From Laguncularia racemosa (Eukaryota; Streptophyta; Magnoliopsida; Myrtales; Combretaceae): a stretch of DNA of 64,000 nucleotides. Numbering within the stretch: the first letter of the stretch is position 1; the number at the start of each line of letters is the position of its first letter. Below the pieces are notes generated by a model. That model worked only from the letters and a program-made list of their open reading frames with translations, did not search any database and was not told the DNA's origin. A program made the position numbers and the translations under genes. The DNA lies in the NCBI GenBank assembly GCA_037954665.1, contig JBBMOL010000135.1, forward strand, positions 625,001 through 689,000. Direction: 5' to 3'. Below are positions 1 through 10,908 of this stretch, in pieces.

Positions 1-2059
1 AGCAAGAACAAAAAGCAATTCCACTCAACAAGCTCAAAAATGGAACAAATCTCTTTAATTACATTAGATAATCCATGAGTTGCTTCAATTTGGCTCAAGT
101 TTGAAATTCCCTCTTTGAAATCTTCACATACAAGAAAAAATCAAAGCAAACGAAGCATACAAGTCACATCCACACATCTTCAAGAGTTGAAATCACCTTT
201 AATTACATCAAATAATCCAAGAGTTGCTTCATTATTGCTTAAGTTTCAAGTTCAAGTTTATGTCAAATTTATTTTTGAGCCAAATCAATCAAGATTTTCA
301 CTACTATTGGTGAAATTGGTTGAGAGTTTTCCTTCCAACCTTCTGCTAATCACTAGTTTACGGCATGCACAAGGTAAGTTTCTTTACCTTTATTTTTTTA
401 ATTATTTTATTTACAACATTTTTAAAAATTACATTCACATGTTTTGTTTATGAATATTTTCATATTGTATCATGTTTAAAAATTGCATTCACTTTTTTTT
501 TTAAATAAAACTTTTCATATTGCATCATATTCTATAAAACTTACTATATCAAGTTTTTTATAAAAATTCATATTGTAATTTTTTTTTTAAATTTTACATA
601 GTCAAATGGTATTACAAAATTTATATATTGCATCATCATGATTTTTCTAAAAATTTCCATCATCATGATTTTTACAAGTTTGGGTTGTGCCATTTTTTTT
701 TACATAAAGAAAAAGAAAAAAAAAATTGCATTTCCATCGTGGTTTTCACAAAGTTTGAATTCGCAATACATAATTGTATCATTAGCATCTTTTTCATAAA
801 AATTGCATGATTTGATTTTATTTTCAACTCACTTTTTTTTTCCTAATAAAGGTTTTTTATCACCTAAAAAAATCATTTTCTTTAATAAAAGTAACATTAA
901 ATGGTCTTTTTCCAAATATAGGGCTTTTTAGATTTCTTTTTTAGAAAACAAGACATAAAAGTTAGGGTTTTAGAGTTTTTTCTTAAAAAACTAAATTGGA
1001 TAAAACTGTAACACCGATGTCTTTTTCAAATTAAAATTTATTAACAAACTAACTTTAAAAAAAAAGGAATTGTGGTAATTTGATTCAAAATAGTAGATAT
1101 GCAAGAGCTTACAAGGTGACCATAACAAAAAGGAAAAAAAAATATTTTCCAGAAAAACATAAATATTGGAAAAATTAGAAAAATTAAAAAAAAAACATTT
1201 TGTTGTCGTTTTACCATTTTTTTCTTTATAGGGAAATACAGAAACATATTTTGCTCAGTTTTGTTCTAATTGCTTTATTTATGTTCCTTTTTTAGTTTCA
1301 GTAGATCCTTTTTTAGAATACTAACGAATTGCTTTGTTTTGCATGAGAATAAAAAATAAAAATATTTGTCACTTGTTAGTAAAGATTTACATCACAAAAT
1401 ATACAAAATTTAATTTAATATCACTATATTTTGCCATGTGTCTAATCCACCTTAAGCATGTGAACTTTAGTTTTTGTTATTGATATTTTACATTTTTGTG
1501 ATTTGTTTCTTGTTGAACTTTCACGACAATTATCATTGCTCATAACTTTTTATGCTTATAGATAGTTATACTTAAATTTTTAGAAAGGGAAAGGGAATTA
1601 CTTATAAAAGCCTCTCTTTTTCAAATTCTTGGAAGTTCTTATATAGAAACTGAAAGTTTTTAAATAAGATAGCTCTCGAACTCAGTTTTCTCTTGCTTAA
1701 AAAAAATCATTTTTAATTAAAAAAAGGGGCACGTAGACTAGTGGCTAAAATTTCAATCTTAATTTTTCATTTTTCTCGATTTTCATTGGGTGGTAACTCT
1801 AATCTTTTAACTTTGGTCTTTTGAAAATTTCTTTTTAAAAGTTTTTTTTTAAGTCATTTTTTATTAATTTTTATCAAGTGTTTTATATTGGGTAGGCTTA
1901 GCTTAATATAAGTACAATTAAGGATAAAAGGAAAAATTCAAGCTTGATAAGGATGCCTTGTTGGCTAAGTACCCCTACCTATCCATATACTTGGTACATG
2001 CAGCCTCAAATAGTTTTACAAAGTTAAGTAACTTAAGTCATCCTCTTTTTTATATCCAT
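1..2059. other. AT-rich unassigned DNA
   Basis: No protein family is recognisable in any frame; the open frames are short and low in complexity. Two weak signs of an old plus-strand LTR are present: a TATAAAAG box near 1603 and, near 1787-1802, the string gggtggtaactctaat. The latter resembles the GGTGGCGACTCC motif that recurs in Tat-type LTRs, seen here in reverse complement at 57405-57420. I could not find matching ends or a partner copy, so this is only a suggestion. The stretch contains many A/T runs. Confidence 0.5.
48..252. repeat. Imperfect direct repeat, about 141 bp apart
   Basis: A segment of about 63 bases starting near 48 is repeated with roughly 80% identity near 189. Both contain ttaattacat, then aataatccaw and gagttgcttc in the same order. 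The sequence between is unrelated. It may be a fragment of a tandem repeat or a leader region; nothing links it to a known element. Confidence 0.5.
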
Positions 2060-2649
2060 TAATGCTTTTGTTGCACATTTGGTTTAATAAAAATCCCCTT
2101 TCTTCATTATAGTTTGTAATTTACCATAATGTTACTAAAACCCCTATTAAACCTCCTATAGATAGTGGCAAGTTAAGGAAAGCTCCTAACATCATGAATG
2201 CTTATAGGTTCAGGCCACTTAACAATTGACTTAACTTTCTCAAGATCTACTATCAACCCTTGTATTAACATAACAAAACCTAGGAAGATCTTTTCAAATT
2301 CATGTAAAGATCGCTATGCCTAAATGTCTCAAGTAGTTTCCTCAAGTGCAAAAGATGCTCTTTTCTAGGTGTCACTATAAACTAAGATATCATTAGAGTG
2401 CATCATAATAAACTTTCCTATGAATGATCACAACATTTGGTCCATCTAAATGGCATGACTAACCACTCAAATAAAACATATCTTATCTTAAAGGTTGTCA
2501 TCTACACATCCCCTAGGTCTAATCCAAATCTCATCGTATTTGCTCCTAAGTTCAATCATAAACAATCACTTTACTCCCTAAAAGTAAATCTAACTTGTCA
2601 TGTAATTTGGGGATTGGGGACCTACACTTGATAGTACTCTTAATGATGG
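2060..2649 (-). pseudogene. Element O: gypsy RT remnant, left part
   Basis: Read on the minus strand, this is the middle and end of a Ty3/gypsy reverse transcriptase with many stops and small gaps. The catalytic-box tail DILVYS is encoded at 2374-2391. It is followed by the conserved sequence around H-LRK-LETFR and, further on, KVKSIVKWPEP and a degraded RSF-L---YRRF. Upstream, near 2550, P-I-P-KLHDKLD matches the start of the RT fingers/palm. The frame stops at 2649, where the Athila element A is inserted, and resumes at 12449. The order and spacing fit a chromovirus-like pol; lineage within that group is not resolved. It is long dead. Confidence 0.75.
2645..2649. repeat. TSD GATGG, left copy, of element A
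   Basis: GATGG lies directly outside the LTR end at 2650 and is repeated exactly at 12449-12453 outside the other LTR. A five-base duplication is the usual product of Ty3/gypsy integration and fixes the element borders. Confidence 0.93.
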
Positions 2650-4231
2650 TGATCCACGCAAAAAGAGATATAAAATGAGCGTGAATAAATACTGGCAAGT
2701 GTACCGGATCGGATCAAGTAATATAGTGAGAAAAGAGTATCGAACCACGAAGATTGATTAAGTAATAGACCTTTATCAATTTCTACTATTATTTAGGCAA
2801 TGATGTTTGATGAGAATTGAATGAATTATGCTAAATGCTCAAAAAGAGAATTATGTTTGAAAAATGATGAATTGATGGTGGGAAATAGAATCCACCCTAA
2901 TTCTACTAATCATATTGCCTTCATGTTATAATAACTCATAGCTATATGGATTTTCACAAGAAATTAACAAAACCTTAATCCTTTATCAAGTTTTGAAGTA
3001 ATGTTACCCCAATTTAATTTAATAGCTCCTGCTAATTAAAATCAAACAAGGATTCTAATTCACAATCATAAATTTCCCAATTATATGATTGCCTAATATC
3101 TTTAAAATAATTTCTCCTAATCCCTTAGTGAAAAATTTAATAAAAATATTGCATGAAACACTTAGGTCAATTTCTAATAAAATTCAATAACGATGCTTCC
3201 ACATGAATGATTAAATCTTACTTAGGAATTCCTGATAAAACCTAAATTTCTCTTTCGAGTCATTTACATTTCTATGCATTGATTTCAATTCAAAATACAA
3301 TTCATAGCAGACTTCTTATATGAAAATTCCGCATATCTATATGTCCTATAACATGAATACAATGATCATTTTAGTTTGAATTATGGCTTCATCATGTTTC
3401 CCACAAGGATGATTTAGAACATTATAGTATGAATTGCATAAAAACAATTGAAATAAATAGGTGCAATGGAATTCATATTGAACAACAAGAATAAACTAAT
3501 AAATGGCATAAAAGAAAATAAAGTAAATGAAACAATAGCTATAATCTTCAAGAACTTCAATCTTCCAAAATGATTCCTCGAATTCTTCAATTGAAAGCAA
3601 ACTTTAGCAAAATAACTTTCTTTCTTCAAACTAAAATTTGGAATAACATGAAATGTAAAGGAATTAAAGAAAATATAAAATCCTAAAGTTCCTAAGGGAA
3701 TTCTAATGATTTCAAAGAAAGACAAAGGATGCTAAACAAAGAATCAAAACAAAAGGATTCTCAAACAAAAGGGATGCTTCCAAGGTTCACACAAGGGGCC
3801 TATTTATAGATCCAAAGAGGAGGAGGATAAGGTTGATCTGATGAGGAGTTGAGTAAGCAAATTAATTAAGATACGATTTTGGAGAGATTTTCACAATGGA
3901 TATCCGGGGAGTAATGAAGGCCGGCTCAAGGCCGGCTTTAAGGCCGGCGGCTTTAATGCTTTTTGAGGCCGGTTTAATATAGGCCGGCTCAAGGCTGGCG
4001 GTCTTGAATGTAGGCCCGCCTAAGGCCGGCGGCCTTCCGTGCAATCCTCCACTCGCTTCTTCAATTTTGTGAAAAACTCCTCCAATTAACTTGTAATTTA
4101 CTTTTGGGTCCTCAAAACCTAAATTTTCACAATAAACACCATTAAATATCATTTCTTTATATTTTCTTATAATATTGAAATAAATTTAATATAAGTCCAA
4201 AAGAAAATATAAGTATAATGTGATCTTATCA
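2650..4231 (-). repeat. 3' LTR of element A
   Basis: A 1,582-bp LTR that matches 10909-12448 almost base for base. The inner edge meets the purine tract at 4232. It carries a 42-bp segment in its CCGG-rich block that the 5' LTR lacks. A 103-codon open frame at 3414-3725 appears in both LTRs but resembles no protein. Confidence 0.95.
3917..4037 (-). repeat. GGCCGGC-rich block in LTR A
   Basis: Seven or more near-copies of aaggccggc / ggccggcggc occur in about 120 bases, alternating with short AT spacers, in otherwise AT-rich DNA. The block lies 110-230 bases upstream of the LTR TATA box in the element's transcription direction, i.e. in U3. The 5' LTR has the same block shortened by 42 bases (about 12178-12252). 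The motif is rich in CG and CCG sites, the contexts that plants methylate; a regulatory role is inference. Confidence 0.8.
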
Positions 4232-4244
4232 ACATCCCCACACT
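4232..4244 (-). other. Polypurine tract of element A
   Basis: On the minus strand AGTGTGGGGATGT abuts the 3' LTR. This is the position and composition of the plus-strand primer for reverse transcription. Confidence 0.85.
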
Positions 4245-5519
4245 TGAACTTTTGCTTGTCCTCAAGCAAAATAATTGATTTAAACAAGAGAAATCCATCA
4301 TTGAACTTCTGGTGCCCATTGTTCTGATCATACTGAAATTTGTAACTAGTATATCTAGTTGAAATTTAGTAGTTAATCTAAATACAACAGATTTTTAATC
4401 GCAGTGTTTAACAATAAAAAATAATACTTAGTCCCTAAGGAAAAACATTCATTTAAACTTCATTGGTTATTAGCAAGTATAATCTCCCTCAATTTTACTC
4501 CTTTAAACAAGATAACAAGAAGTGAAAGCATATGGTATCCATTTTTACCTAGAATTTCTCCCTTTTTCTTTTTATTTATTTGCCTTAATTGACAGTGGAG
4601 TGAGACTTCACTCTTCTGAGGGACCAAAGCTCGCCCATGTCAACTTGGCTTTCATTAAGGCACTAAATTTTTGCCTTTCCGCCCTTCTCATTATTGTGAG
4701 TTCATTGAGTCGGCACATCCTGGGCTCATCGCCTAAGTGACCAGGTTTTAAAGGGACCCCTACGAACTCTTCCTCACACTAACATTTAAGATTGGATACT
4801 CTTAACTCACTTTCCTGAGTTATTGGAGTAAAGGCTCTTTTTTTTTTTTTTTTTAAGGGATAGTAAGCAAAATATTTCCTTTACCTCTTTCACTAGGTGT
4901 TAAGGTATTCTCAAAGAAATTTCAAGAGAGATTTATCCCAACCAATTTTTCCTTGAAGTAAACTTGCTTGTTTTTTTCAACTTAAGGACTCAATCTCAAG
5001 TTCAAAGGCTAAACATAGGGTAAACCCTGTTCTCTAGAGATTTTACTATTAAATTTTAACTATGTAAACTAGTCACAACAGTTGGCGAGTAGGGCACCAA
5101 TCTAAGTCAATTTCAGGATTTCATTGATGATAAACACTTAAGGACATAAATAAAGCATGGGATTTGTAAGCTCATGATGTGTGCAATCATTATACTTCTA
5201 CATTTATAATCCCTTCCCCACACTTAAATTGGACAATGTCCTCATTGTTCCTAATATAGCACAAAATTAAGGAAAAGGATATCAATGCAAAAATTGAAAT
5301 ACTGGTACTTCCCTGGTGTAAAATTGTTCATCAGGAAGAAAATTCCTCCCAAAATGTCTGTCATCCATGGAGTGTCTTGAATGCACCGGCGGCTCTTATC
5401 CAGCCTTGAATTTTTTTTTTTTTTTTGTAACGAAATTAAAACACTAGTGTATATACTTATTGAGCAGGGTTGCCTCCCATGAAGCCTTAGTTTATAGTCG
5501 CTAGCCCGACTTTTCCAGT
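4245..5519 (-). other. 3' untranslated region of element A
   Basis: About 1.3 kb between integrase and the purine tract. No extra or env-like ORF is recognisable, unlike in element B. A conserved Athila post-pol stretch ending in ggcttcatgggaggcaaccc (plus strand about 5480-5465 inverted) is present. A second purine-rich stretch, with the same AAGTGTGGGGA core as the true tract, lies at 5212-5226. T-runs at about 4838-4854 and 5409-5426 are simple sequence. Confidence 0.7.
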
Positions 5520-6913
5520 TCAAGTTCTCGAATCTCCTAAATCCACAATTGTGGCATTTCTATCAACATGTTCCCCTTCATAGTAATGTTTGAGAAGATA
5601 ACCGTTTACCTTGAAAGTACGGTTGTCTTTGCCTTCAACTCAACTCACCATAAGGAAACACATTAACAATTTCAAATGGTCCAGACCATCGTGATTTCAA
5701 CTTACCTGGGAATGGCTTCAATCGAGAGTTGTATAATAAGACTCTTTGACCAGGCAAGAACTCTCGCTATAAGATGTTCTTATCATGCCATCGCTTTGCT
5801 CTCTCCTTGTAAATTCTCGCATTTTCATATGCTTCCTCTCTCATCTCGGCCATTTGATTCAATTGGAGCAACCTCTTTTCACCTGCAGCTTGCAACTCAA
5901 AGTTAAGGTATTTTATGGCCCAGTATGCCTTGTGCTCAAGCTCTACGGGTAGGTGACATGATTTACCATAAACAATCTTGTAGGGGGACATTCCAAGAGG
6001 TGTTTTAAAAGCTATTCTATAAGCCCACAATGCATCATCAAGTTTTAAAGACCAATCCTTTCGGGATGCATTGACAGTTTTCTCTAAGATTCGCTTAATT
6101 TCCCTATTGGATACCTCAACCTGTCCACACGTTTGTGGATGATAAGGGGTGGCAATTTTGTGAGTAACTCCATATTTTAATAATGATTTCTCAAATTGCC
6201 TGTTACAAAAATGTGTTCCCCCATCACTTATTATAGCTCTAGGTACCCCAAATCTTGAAAATATATTCTTTTTCAAAAATTTAATGACAACCCTGCTGTC
6301 ATTAGTTTGTAGAGCAACTGCCTCTACCCATTTCGAAACATAATCAACAGCTAAAAGAATATATTTGTTTGAAAAAGATGAGGAAAAGGACCCATAAAGT
6401 CGATTCCCCAAACGTCAAAAAGTTCAATTACAAGTATATTATTTTGTGGTAATTCATGTCTTCTTGAAATATTGCCAGTCCTTTGGCATTGAGCACAAGT
6501 CATAATGAAGTTCCTGCAATCATGAAACAAACTGGGCAATAAAATCCGCAAGATAAAATTTTTGCTGCCGTTTTTTCCATACCAAAGTGACCTCCTACCT
6601 CTCTAGAATGACAATGCTGTATAATGCTAAGCTGTTCACTTTCAGGTACGCATCGTCTAATTATTTGGTCAGCACAATTTTTAAAGAGATATGGTTCATC
6701 CCAAAAATAAAACTTCACATCATGTAAAAATTTCTTTTTCTGTTGGTAGGATAAACCATATAGAGTGATTTTGCTAACCAAATAATTAACGATATCAGCA
6801 TACCAAGGTAATCTTTGAACTTCTACTACATGCAATTGTTCATCAAGGAACTTTTCATTAATAGGTGAATAAAAAAAATTAGATTCCAGACGGGATAAAT
6901 GATCAGCCACCAC
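5520..6913 (-). pseudogene. Athila A integrase (broken)
   Basis: Catalyses insertion of element cDNA into the genome. Three frames must be joined to see it. At 6500-6913 lies the HHCC zinc region, with its histidines near H-x-H and GGHFG. Frame changes near 6540 bring in the CAQCQ cysteine pair, and another near 6370 opens the catalytic core. The core holds the D of AVDYVSKW, the D of IISDGG and the E of QVEVSN, so the DDE triad is intact. A TAG stop at about 5767 interrupts the C-terminal domain, which is still readable to a TGA at 5520 (…SRWSGPFEIVN…, FKVNG). Two frameshifts and one stop make it non-functional as it stands. Confidence 0.88.
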
Positions 6914-7507
6914 ATTTTCAGTTCCCTTCTTATCTTTAATTTCCAGGTTAAATTCTTATAGTAGTAGAATCCATCGAATTAACCTAGGTTTAGCATCAGC
7001 TTTAGCAAATAAATACTTAAGGGCAGCATGGTCAGTATATACTATGATTTTAGAACCTATTAGGTAAGACCGGAATTTATCGCATGCAAATATAACTACT
7101 AAAAGTTCTTTTTCAGTTGTGGCATAATTCCTTTGGGCCTCATTTAAGGTTCTACTCGCATAGTATATTACATGAAATGACTTCTCTTTTCTTTGCCCAA
7201 GTACCGCTCCAACAGCATAGTCGCTGGCATCGCACATCAACTTGAAGGGAAGCTCCCAATCAGGTGCAACAATCACTAGTGCAGTAGTGAGCTTCTCCTT
7301 CAATAGATTAAATGCCTGCAAACAATTATCATAAAAAATAAAGGCAGAATCTTTTTCTAGTAAATTACAAAGAGGTCTTGAGATTTTAGAGAAGTCCTGA
7401 TAAATCTCCTGTAGAAGCCAGCATGTCCCAAGAAGCTTTTGATTCCTTTCACTGTAGTAGGTGGTGGTAGCTTCTCTATCACCTCTGCTTTTCCCTGTCA
7501 ACCTCAA
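6890..7507 (-). pseudogene. Athila A RNase H
   Basis: Degrades the RNA strand of the RNA-DNA hybrid during reverse transcription. The first acidic residue is in LMCDASDYAVG, then the E of TTEKELL, the D of VYTDHAALKYL and a last D in VVADHLSRL. One in-frame TAA near 6955 separates WILLL from the tail; by comparison with the family this was probably a CAA glutamine codon. It follows the RT after a frameshifted connection region and runs into integrase in the same frame. The upstream connection segment ('…FYRRF…' region) is scrambled by frame changes. Confidence 0.85.
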
Positions 7508-8298
7508 TTCCCTGCTTAGATACTTTGTGCCCTAAGACTATTCCCTCTCTTACCATGAAATGGCATTTTTCCCAATTAAGAAGCAGATTAGTTTTCCTTC
7601 CATCTCTTAAGCACACATCCTAAATTTGTTAGACATGTTTTGAATGACTTCCCAAAAACAAAAAATCATCCATGAAATTTCAATGAAATTTTTTATCATG
7701 TAGAAAATATGGACATCATGCATCTTTGAAATGTAGCGGGTGCATTACAAAGACCAAAGGGCATTCTCCTAAAAGCAAATGTGCCATAGGGACAAGTAAA
7801 GGTGGTTTTCTCCTGGTCCTCGGGTGCTATATGGATTTGATTGTAACCAGAATAACCATCTAAAAAGCAGTAATAATCATGCCCTGCAAGTTTTTCTAAC
7901 ATCTGATCTATAAAAGGGAGGGGGAAATGATCTTCGCGGGTAGCATCATTCAGTTTTCTATAGTCTATACAGACTCTCCAACCAGTTACAGTGCGAGTGG
8001 GAATTAATTCATTAGCCTCATTTTGTACTACAGTCATACCACCTTTTTTTGGTACAACTTGGATAGGACTAACCCATTTACTATCAAAACTTGGAAAAAT
8101 AATGTCTGCATCTAACAATTTAAGCGCTTCTTTTTTTACAACTTCCTTAAGAGTTGGGTTAAGTCTTCTTTGTGGTTGTACTGTAGGTTTACACTCAGCT
8201 TCAAGAAATATCCTATGAGTAAAAATTGAAGGGCTAATTCCCTTAATATCAGCAATGGTCCACCCGATAGCTTCCTTATGTTCTCTTAAAACATCCAA
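7508..8298 (-). pseudogene. Athila A reverse transcriptase (broken)
   Basis: RNA- and DNA-dependent DNA polymerase. The frame 7696-8298 gives the N-terminal half: TVQPQRRLNP, the VVPKKGG strand, a family-typical insert with VTGWRVCIDYRKLN, then FLDGYSGYNQI with the first catalytic aspartate and FRRMPFGLCNAPATFQ. A stop at 7696 follows. The second catalytic box, FMDDF, is encoded at 7662-7676 but in another frame, so at least one indel lies between them. A further shift at about 8300 separates it from the upstream linker. Family, order and strand agree with Athila. Confidence 0.88.
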
Positions 8299-8696
8299 AA
8301 GTTGTTGCTTTGATCACCTGTCAAAGAAGAAGAAATGATTATTGGCAAAGTACCATTTGTTCCAAGATAAGCATACTTTAAATGACCAGGCAAAGGTTTA
8401 AGTTCAAGCACCAGGGGTTGTGTCAATGACGGCATCGGTTTCTTCTCAGTGGTGCCCAACTCCTCATAGTGCTGAGTCTTGAATTCATAAACTTGTTCAG
8501 TATGTTCTTCTTGGGGTTCATCCTCATCATCACTCCAATTATCTAAATCCCTAAGGACTGACTCCATCGTGTCCACACCTACATTCTCTTCCATGAACTC
8601 AAAGGAAAGCTCATCAACACTTGTCAATAGTGTAACAGGATTTACAGTCATCAAATTTCTTTGTAGCCTCATACACATTAAACGTGACTTGTTCAT
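8286..8696 (-). pseudogene. Protease-RT linker of element A
   Basis: A 136-codon acidic segment (SDDEDEPQEEHTEQ, then KPMPSLTQPLVLELKPLPG) joining protease to RT. The last part, LELKPLPGHLKYAYLG, is the conserved Athila entry to the RT domain. It lies one frame off both neighbours because of indels near 8650 and 8310. It has no enzymatic motif of its own. Confidence 0.75.
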
Positions 8697-10666
8697 CCAT
8701 AACTCTCAAAGTAAGCTTACCTTGTTCCACTTCAATCAATGCCTTACCTGTTTCCAGGAATGGTCTTCCTAAGATCATGGGTACCTCTCTATCTTCTTCC
8801 ATTTCCAAGACTATAAATTCAACTGGAAAGATGAATTTGTCCACTTTTACTAGGACATTCTCCACTATACCCTTTGGGTACTTGACACTTCTATCCAAGT
8901 TGTAAGGTGACGTGCGTCTCCTTACATTCTCCAAGTCCTAGTTTTCTGAAAATGGACAGAGGCATTAAATTTATACTTGCACCAGAATCTATAAGTACTT
9001 TATCAAAATGAAAATTACCAATAGTGCAAGGAACAGTAAAACTTCCCTGATCTCTTTGTTTTCTTGGCAAATTGGATAAATTCTTTTGTAAGATCATAGA
9101 ACATTCCCCTGTAAGCATCACTGGTTCATTCCCCTCAATCTTCCTCTTCTTTGTGAGTAAATCCTTCATGAACCTAGCATATGATGGCATCTGTTGAAGT
9201 GCCTCTGCAAAAGGAATGTTAATTTGCAATTTTTTAAAGACTTCTAAAAATTTAGCAAATTGTGAATCCAATTGCTGTTGCTTCAGCCTTCCTGGGAAAG
9301 GAATAGGAGGAACGTATGCTTGCACTTTTGGTGAATTTTGCTTTGGTTCCTCTTTCTTTTGTTTCCCTTTATCTTTCTCTAGGTTAACCTCCTCTTCCTC
9401 AAGTTTCTTATCAACCAATTCCTTACCACTTCTTAGCATAATAACATTTACACCCTTAGGATTCTGCTCAGTATTACTAGGTAAAGACCCAAATGGTCTA
9501 TTACTCAACTGTTGAGACATTTGACTAAGCTGATTTTCAAGATTCCTAATGGTGGCTTGTTGATTTTGCAACATTGTGTCAGTCTTCTGCATATAACTTA
9601 TCATAAGTTCTTCCATTTTAGACTGACCTTGCTGAGAAGAAGTATTATGATTAGGACCTTGCTTTTGAAATCCAGGGGGTTTAAGTGCATTGTTATCATT
9701 TCTCCATGAGAAATTTGGATGATTACGCCACCCTGGATTGTAGGTGTTTGAATAAGGTCCTTGATTTCCTCTTTGGAAATTGTTGACAAAATTTACTTGC
9801 TTTCCATGGGATGAGGAGGAAAAGTTTCCAGATGGGCACTCAAGAGTTGAGTGTGGTCCTGAACATAACTTACAACAAGAAATTTGATTAACATTAAAAG
9901 ATGGTGCAGAGGTGAGTTTACTTACCTGAGCGGTAAGAGCAAAAATCTGAGCTGTTAAGGTGTCCATGTCATTGACAGATGCTATTCTAGACTTACCTCT
10001 TTCATGTTGCCAATTATGTGCACTAGAGGCCATTTCATCTATCAAAACACTAGCCTCTTCATATGTCTTACTCATTAGTGCACCACCAGAAGCAGCATCT
10101 ACTAGAGATCTCAATGTATCATCTAAACTGAGATAGAATATCTCAATAAGGAGATTATCTGATAATCCATGATGGGGGCATTTTCTAATTGCCTCCTTAA
10201 ATCTTTCCCATGCTTCATACAGTGATTCACCACTAAACTTAGTGAAGTTTGTGATGTCATTTCTTAACTTAGCAGTTCTAGCAGGTGGAAAAAATCTCCT
10301 TAAAAATTTAGATGAGAGATCAACCCAAGTGGTTACAGAGTCTTATGGCAATGAATTGTACCAAGCCCTAGCTTTTTCTCTAAGTGAAAACGGAAAAAGT
10401 TGTAGCCTAATTACATCATCAGATACATTATTCATTTTCACTGTATTACAATATTGAAGAAATACTACAATATGCTCATCAGGACTCTCATTTGGATATC
10501 CTCCAAATTGATTTGATTGAACCATTTGAACGAGTGCTGGTTTTAATTCAAAATTGTTAGCCTAAATTGTTGGTCTTCTTACTGCAGGACCTGAAACAAC
10601 AGGTATCGTGTATTCCTGAAGTGCTCTACCAACACCCTGAATTCGATTGTTGTTCTCATCTGCCAT
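8614..10666 (-). pseudogene. Athila A gag-protease
   Basis: Gag is the particle protein; the protease cleaves the polyprotein. The ATG at 10666-10664 follows the leader, and one frame runs to 8891 apart from a TAG near 10560 and a TAA near 10343. Landmarks in order are LKPALVQMVQSNQFGGYP, FPFSLREKARAWYNSLP, a Q/N-rich spacer, and a zinc knuckle C-x2-C-x3-H-x4-C at 9836-9874. A basic EK-rich region follows, then the protease site LIDSGAS at about 8985, with INLMPLSIF after it. A one-base shift near 8900 moves the rest of protease (YPKGIVENVLVKV, ILGRPFL) into the frame ending at 8614. The defects would prevent a full polyprotein. Confidence 0.88.
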
Positions 10667-10882
10667 GTTCTCTTCTTCCTTTCTTCTCTACTCTCTTCTA
10701 AGTTGTCGCAAGGTGCGTTCTATCTCAAGATTAATTGGTAGAAGTTCAGCACTTCTACTCTTGCGCATAAAAAGAACCTCAAAGAGAACAAGAAAGGATC
10801 ACACAATGAAAATAAATAAATAAATAACAAAATAATTGCGCCTAAATTAACAATAGAATCTGAATATGGTCTAATATTAATC
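10667..10882 (-). other. 5' leader of element A
   Basis: About 215 bases between primer site and gag ATG. It is purine-rich on the element strand near gag and holds no ORF of note. Confidence 0.7.
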
Positions 10883-10902
10883 AATCCCAGGCAACGGCGC
10901 CA
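10883..10902 (-). other. Primer-binding site, tRNA-Asp type
   Basis: On the minus strand TGGCGCCGTTGCCTGGGATT starts six bases after the 5' LTR. It is complementary to the 3' end of plant tRNA-Asp apart from about two bases. This primer is typical of Athila elements. Confidence 0.9.
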
Positions 10903-10908
10903 AAAACT

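Noticed and set aside
3414..3725. 103-codon open frame in the A LTR, repeated at 11673-11984
   Set aside because: It is present twice only because LTRs are duplicated; composition is biased and no protein family is recognisable.
9216..9515. Ser/Phe/Leu-rich plus frame
   Set aside because: Antisense shadow of the lysine- and glutamate-rich gag of element A.
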